Source: WLNJ01 sp037131165 (lineage in GTDB: Bacteria > Actinomycetota > Thermoleophilia > Solirubrobacterales > Solirubrobacteraceae). From it: 15,324 nt of DNA. The position numbers were made by a program, and so were the translations under genes. Numbering within the stretch: the stretch's first letter is position 1; the number at the start of each line of letters is the position of its first letter. The stretch is from positions 1 through 15,324 of the forward strand of contig JBAXRO010000047.1 in the NCBI GenBank assembly GCA_037131165.1, written 5' to 3'. Positions 13,079-15,324 of the stretch are shown piece by piece. The notes beneath the pieces were generated by a model. That model searched no databases, was not told the DNA's origin, and saw only the letters and a list, made by a program, of their open reading frames with translations.

Positions 13079-13801
13079 GTGACCGAGAGGAAGCCCTACC
13101 GGCGTGTGCTCCTGAAGCTCTCAGGCGAATCGCTGATGGGCGACCTCGACTACGGCACCGACCCGAACCGGGTCCGCGCGATCGCCTCGCAGATCGCGGA
13201 AGTCCACTCGTCCGGAGTCGAGTTCGGGGTGGTGGTCGGAGCGGGCAACATCTACAGGGGTCTCGCTGGCGCTGCTGAAGGCATGGACCGGGCAACAGCC
13301 GACTACATGGGGATGCTCGCTACCGTCCTCAACGCGCTCGCGCTCCAGGACGCTCTCGAGCGGGCTGGTTCCCCGACGCGGGTCCAGTCCGCGATCACAA
13401 TCAGTGAGGTTGCTGAGCCCTACATCCGACGCCGGGCGATGCGCCATCTGGAGAAGGGGCGGATCGTCGTCTTCGCTGCGGGGACCGGTAACCCGTTCTT
13501 CACGACCGATACCGCTGCCGCCCTGAGAGCGGCAGAGATCCGAGCCGAGGCCGTCCTGATGGCCAAGAATGGGGTCGAGGGAGTATTCAGCGCCGATCCT
13601 GCCGTCGATCCCGAGGCCGAGTTCCTGCCCGAGATCACGCACATGGAGGCAATCGAGCGCAGGCTCCAGGTGATGGACGCGACCGCTCTCTCGCTCTGCA
13701 TGGAGAACGGCTTGCCGATCCACGTCTTCAACATGGCAACCGAGGGCGCGATTGCCCGCATCTCGTCGGGTGAGCATGTAGGTACGCTGGTTCGCACATG
13801 A
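13079..13801 (+). CDS. pyrH: Uridylate kinase (UMP kinase)
   Basis: PyrH phosphorylates UMP to UDP and feeds pyrimidine nucleotide and UDP-sugar synthesis. It is a hexameric amino-acid-kinase-family enzyme, usually activated by GTP and inhibited by UTP. The protein is 240 residues. Core motifs are VLLKLSGESLMG (10-21), VVVGAGNIYRG (the usual GGGN is GAGN here), DYMGMLATVLNALALQDAL, GTGNPFFTTDTAAALRA, KNGVEGVFSADP and a C-terminal INVF-like HVFNMATEGAI. All expected segments are present, so I expect activity despite the one Gly-to-Ala change. The stop overlaps the frr start as ATGA, consistent with the conserved tsf-pyrH-frr order. Confidence 0.96.
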   Translation: MTERKPYRRVLLKLSGESLMGDLDYGTDPNRVRAIASQIAEVHSSGVEFGVVVGAGNIYRGLAGAAEGMDRATADYMGMLATVLNALALQDALERAGSPTRVQSAITISEVAEPYIRRRAMRHLEKGRIVVFAAGTGNPFFTTDTAAALRAAEIRAEAVLMAKNGVEGVFSADPAVDPEAEFLPEITHMEAIERRLQVMDATALSLCMENGLPIHVFNMATEGAIARISSGEHVGTLVRT

Positions 13802-14355
13802 TCGACGATCTCCTCAAGGACGCCGGCGAGCGAATGGCCAAGTCGGTGGAGTCGACTCGAGGCGAATTCGGCACTGTTCGGACTGGGCGAGCAGCTCCGT
13901 CGCTGCTCGATCGCGTCACCGTCGACTACTACGGCACTCCGACACCGCTGAACCAGCTGGCGACTGTCAGTGTTCCTGAAGCCAGACTTCTGACGGTCCA
14001 GCCGTTCGACATCTCGGCGCTTGACGACATCGAGCGGGGCATCGTCGCCGCCGACCTCGGCATCACCCCGGGCAACGACGGCAAGACAATCCGGATCTCG
14101 ATCCCCGAGCTGACCGAGGAGCGGCGCCGCGAGCTCGTCAAGCAGGCGAAGGGGATCGCCGAGGACGGCAGAATCGCGATCAGGAACATCCGGCGCGACG
14201 TGATGCACGACCTCAGGCAGCTGAAGGAGGAGGGCAAAGTGGGCTCCGACGAGGAGCACCGGGCCGAGGAGGCGCTCCAGAAGCTGACCGACGACAACAT
14301 CGGGCAGCTGGATGAGGCGCTCGCTCGCAAGGAATCGGAGATCCTCGAGGTTTGA
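13798..14355 (+). CDS. frr: Ribosome recycling factor
   Basis: RRF splits post-termination ribosomes together with EF-G. The 185-residue protein matches the family length. Signatures are VRTGRAAPSLLDRVTVDYYGTPTPLNQLA after the first helix (beginning near residue 27), TVQPFD, SDLGITPGND-like AADLGITPGNDGKTIRI, IPELTEERRRELVKQAK and IRNIRRD. Two long helices flank a small beta domain in the expected order. The ATG at 13798 overlaps the pyrH stop by four bases and has only a weak ribosome site, suggesting translation coupled to pyrH. The stop overlaps the uppS TTG as TTGA. Confidence 0.96.
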   Translation: MIDDLLKDAGERMAKSVESTRGEFGTVRTGRAAPSLLDRVTVDYYGTPTPLNQLATVSVPEARLLTVQPFDISALDDIERGIVAADLGITPGNDGKTIRISIPELTEERRRELVKQAKGIAEDGRIAIRNIRRDVMHDLRQLKEEGKVGSDEEHRAEEALQKLTDDNIGQLDEALARKESEILEV

Positions 14356-15041
14356 CCCCCTCGGAAGGCCGGCGGGCTGAGACCGTCGCGATCATCACCG
14401 ATGGCAACGGGCGCTGGGCAGAGCAGCGCGGCTTACCGACCGTCGAGGGGCACAGGGCCGGGGCCGACACCGTCAAGGCCCGACTGAGGGATGCCGCCGA
14501 GTTCGGGGTTCGCCAGCTCACCGTGTATTCGTTCTCGACCGAGAACTGGTCTCGCTCACCCAGCGAAGTTCGAGGGCTGATGAAAATGTTCGCCGAGCGG
14601 ATCGAGAGGGAGACCCCGGAGCTCGACGCCGAGGGCGTCCGCATGAGGTTCATCGGGGATCGCTCAGACAGGAGGATCCCTTCGAAGCTGAAGAAGCAGA
14701 TGGAATGGGCCGAGGAGACGACCTCGGGCAACGGGGTCATCGACCTGTTCGTTGCGTTCAACTACGGCAGCCGCAACGAGATCGTGCGCGCAGCGGAGCG
14801 TTACGAGGGTGGAGGGGAGGAGGCATTCGGCCGGCTCGTCGGCGATCCGCTGTTGGAGGACCCCGACCTCCTGATCCGAACCAGCGGTGAGCATCGCATC
14901 TCCAACTTCCTCCTGTGGCAATGTGCCTACAGCGAGATGGTCTTCCACGACGCCCTTTGGCCCGACTTCACTCGCGACGACTTCGAATCGTGTCTCGACG
15001 CATTCGCTGGGCGCCAACGGCGCTTCGGAGGCCGCAAGTGA
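14352..15041 (+). CDS. uppS: Isoprenyl transferase (undecaprenyl diphosphate synthase family)
   Basis: UppS extends farnesyl diphosphate with isopentenyl units in cis configuration to make the lipid carrier for peptidoglycan and other envelope polymers. The protein is 229 residues. The catalytic Asp17 is in AIITDGNGRWA (13-23); most members have IIMDGNGRWA, so Met is Thr here. Other motifs are GHRAGADT, LTVYSFSTENW, FNYGSRNEI, DLLIRTSGEHRISNF and LWQCAYSEMVF. Chain length cannot be read; actinomycetes often have more than one cis-prenyl transferase. The TTG at 14352 overlaps the frr stop; GGAG at 14338-14341 is 10 bases upstream. No ATG or GTG lies before the catalytic motif. Confidence 0.94.
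   Translation: MTPSEGRRAETVAIITDGNGRWAEQRGLPTVEGHRAGADTVKARLRDAAEFGVRQLTVYSFSTENWSRSPSEVRGLMKMFAERIERETPELDAEGVRMRFIGDRSDRRIPSKLKKQMEWAEETTSGNGVIDLFVAFNYGSRNEIVRAAERYEGGGEEAFGRLVGDPLLEDPDLLIRTSGEHRISNFLLWQCAYSEMVFHDALWPDFTRDDFESCLDAFAGRQRRFGGRK
15027..15031 (+). promoter_or_regulatory. Shine-Dalgarno GGAGG for cdsA
   Basis: GGAGG within the last uppS codons lies 6 bases before the GTG at 15038. It supports that GTG as the start of the gene that leaves the window. Confidence 0.7.
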
Positions 15042-15324
15042 ACCGCAGCGACCTTCTGCCGAGGATCCTTGTCGCGATTCCACTCGCTGTCCTCGCCTGC
15101 GTGATGATCGCGGCGGGCGGTTGGGTGTTCACGATCGGCTTGGTGCTGGTCGGGTTTCTCTGCCTGCATGAGTTCTACGAACTGGTCGAGGCCCGACGGC
15201 CACTGCGGATCGTCGGGTTAATCGCGATGGTGTCGGTCGCGTTGGGTGCCCACCTCGCGGGGACGTCAGGCGTGCTCGCAGCGGCCTGGGTGACGCTCCC
15301 CCTGATGTTCGTGACTGTCGCGAT
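15038..15324 (+). CDS. cdsA: Phosphatidate cytidylyltransferase, N-terminal part (3' partial)
   Basis: The open frame starts at a GTG overlapping the uppS stop as GTGA and runs off the window after about 95 codons without a stop. It begins MNRSDLLPRILVAIPLAVLA and shows at least three hydrophobic segments (about 8-25, 28-45 and 62-95). Between them is FLCLHEFYELVEARRPLR, which fits the E-(F/L)-Y-x-L segment of CdsA N-termini. CdsA makes CDP-diacylglycerol from phosphatidate and CTP. The diagnostic C-terminal S-x-x-K-R-x-x-K-D signature is outside the window, so the call rests on the N-terminal pattern and on the conserved frr-uppS-cdsA order. Confidence 0.82.
   Translation, partial: MNRSDLLPRILVAIPLAVLACVMIAAGGWVFTIGLVLVGFLCLHEFYELVEARRPLRIVGLIAMVSVALGAHLAGTSGVLAAAWVTLPLMFVTVA

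Noticed and set aside
1..15324. Defence system, prophage, mobile element, CRISPR or biosynthetic cluster
   Set aside because: All genes but one are recognised housekeeping families; no transposase, integrase, nuclease, toxin, array or terminal inverted repeat was seen.

Overview
The window is GC-rich, gene-dense bacterial chromosome with one dominant coding strand. I read 20 protein genes: 19 on the plus strand and one on the minus strand. The first and last run off the window edges. I see no tRNA, rRNA, CRISPR array, insertion sequence or phage gene. No stretch without a gene exceeds about 160 bases. Of the 19 start codons visible, nine are ATG, eight or nine GTG and two TTG. SepF, high GC, a short HisG paired with HisZ and the gene order suggest an actinomycete outside the Streptomyces/Mycobacterium group, perhaps class Thermoleophilia (Solirubrobacterales-like). 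That placement is inference from content and needs a tree.

Region 1 (2-4362) is a histidine biosynthesis operon, hisZ-hisG-hisB-hisH-hisA-hisF, with overlaps or gaps under 20 bases. It covers ring formation (HisG/HisZ), the HisA isomerisation, the HisH/HisF glutamine-dependent synthase and the HisB dehydratase. hisD and hisC are absent between hisG and hisB, and hisI/hisE do not follow hisF.

Region 2 (4346-5593, minus strand) is one membrane-anchored beta-propeller protein of unknown function. Its 3' end overlaps hisF by 17 bases and its start lies 37 bases from the divergent gene in region 3.

Region 3 (5631-11218) begins with a tRNA nucleotidyltransferase/poly(A) polymerase-family gene. 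It continues with pgeF, yggS, sepF, proC, yggT, lspA and rluD. The skeleton matches the Bacillus ylmD-ylmE-sepF-ylmG ... lspA-ylyB order, with proC inserted and ylmH, divIVA and ileS missing. It links envelope and division functions (PgeF, SepF, YggT, LspA) with PLP homeostasis and proline synthesis.

Region 4 (11219-15324) starts with a 156-base leader holding a promoter-like site and two mutually exclusive hairpins. It continues with rpsB-tsf-pyrH-frr-uppS-cdsA, the widely conserved translation and envelope-lipid cluster. S2 here carries an unusually long Ala/Glu-rich and acidic C-terminal extension.

Most of the window is ordinary core-genome content. I found no novel multi-gene system. The points most worth a second look are the rpsB leader, the S2 tail, the E-x-D active site in the nucleotidyltransferase, the his operon gaps and the rearranged division cluster.
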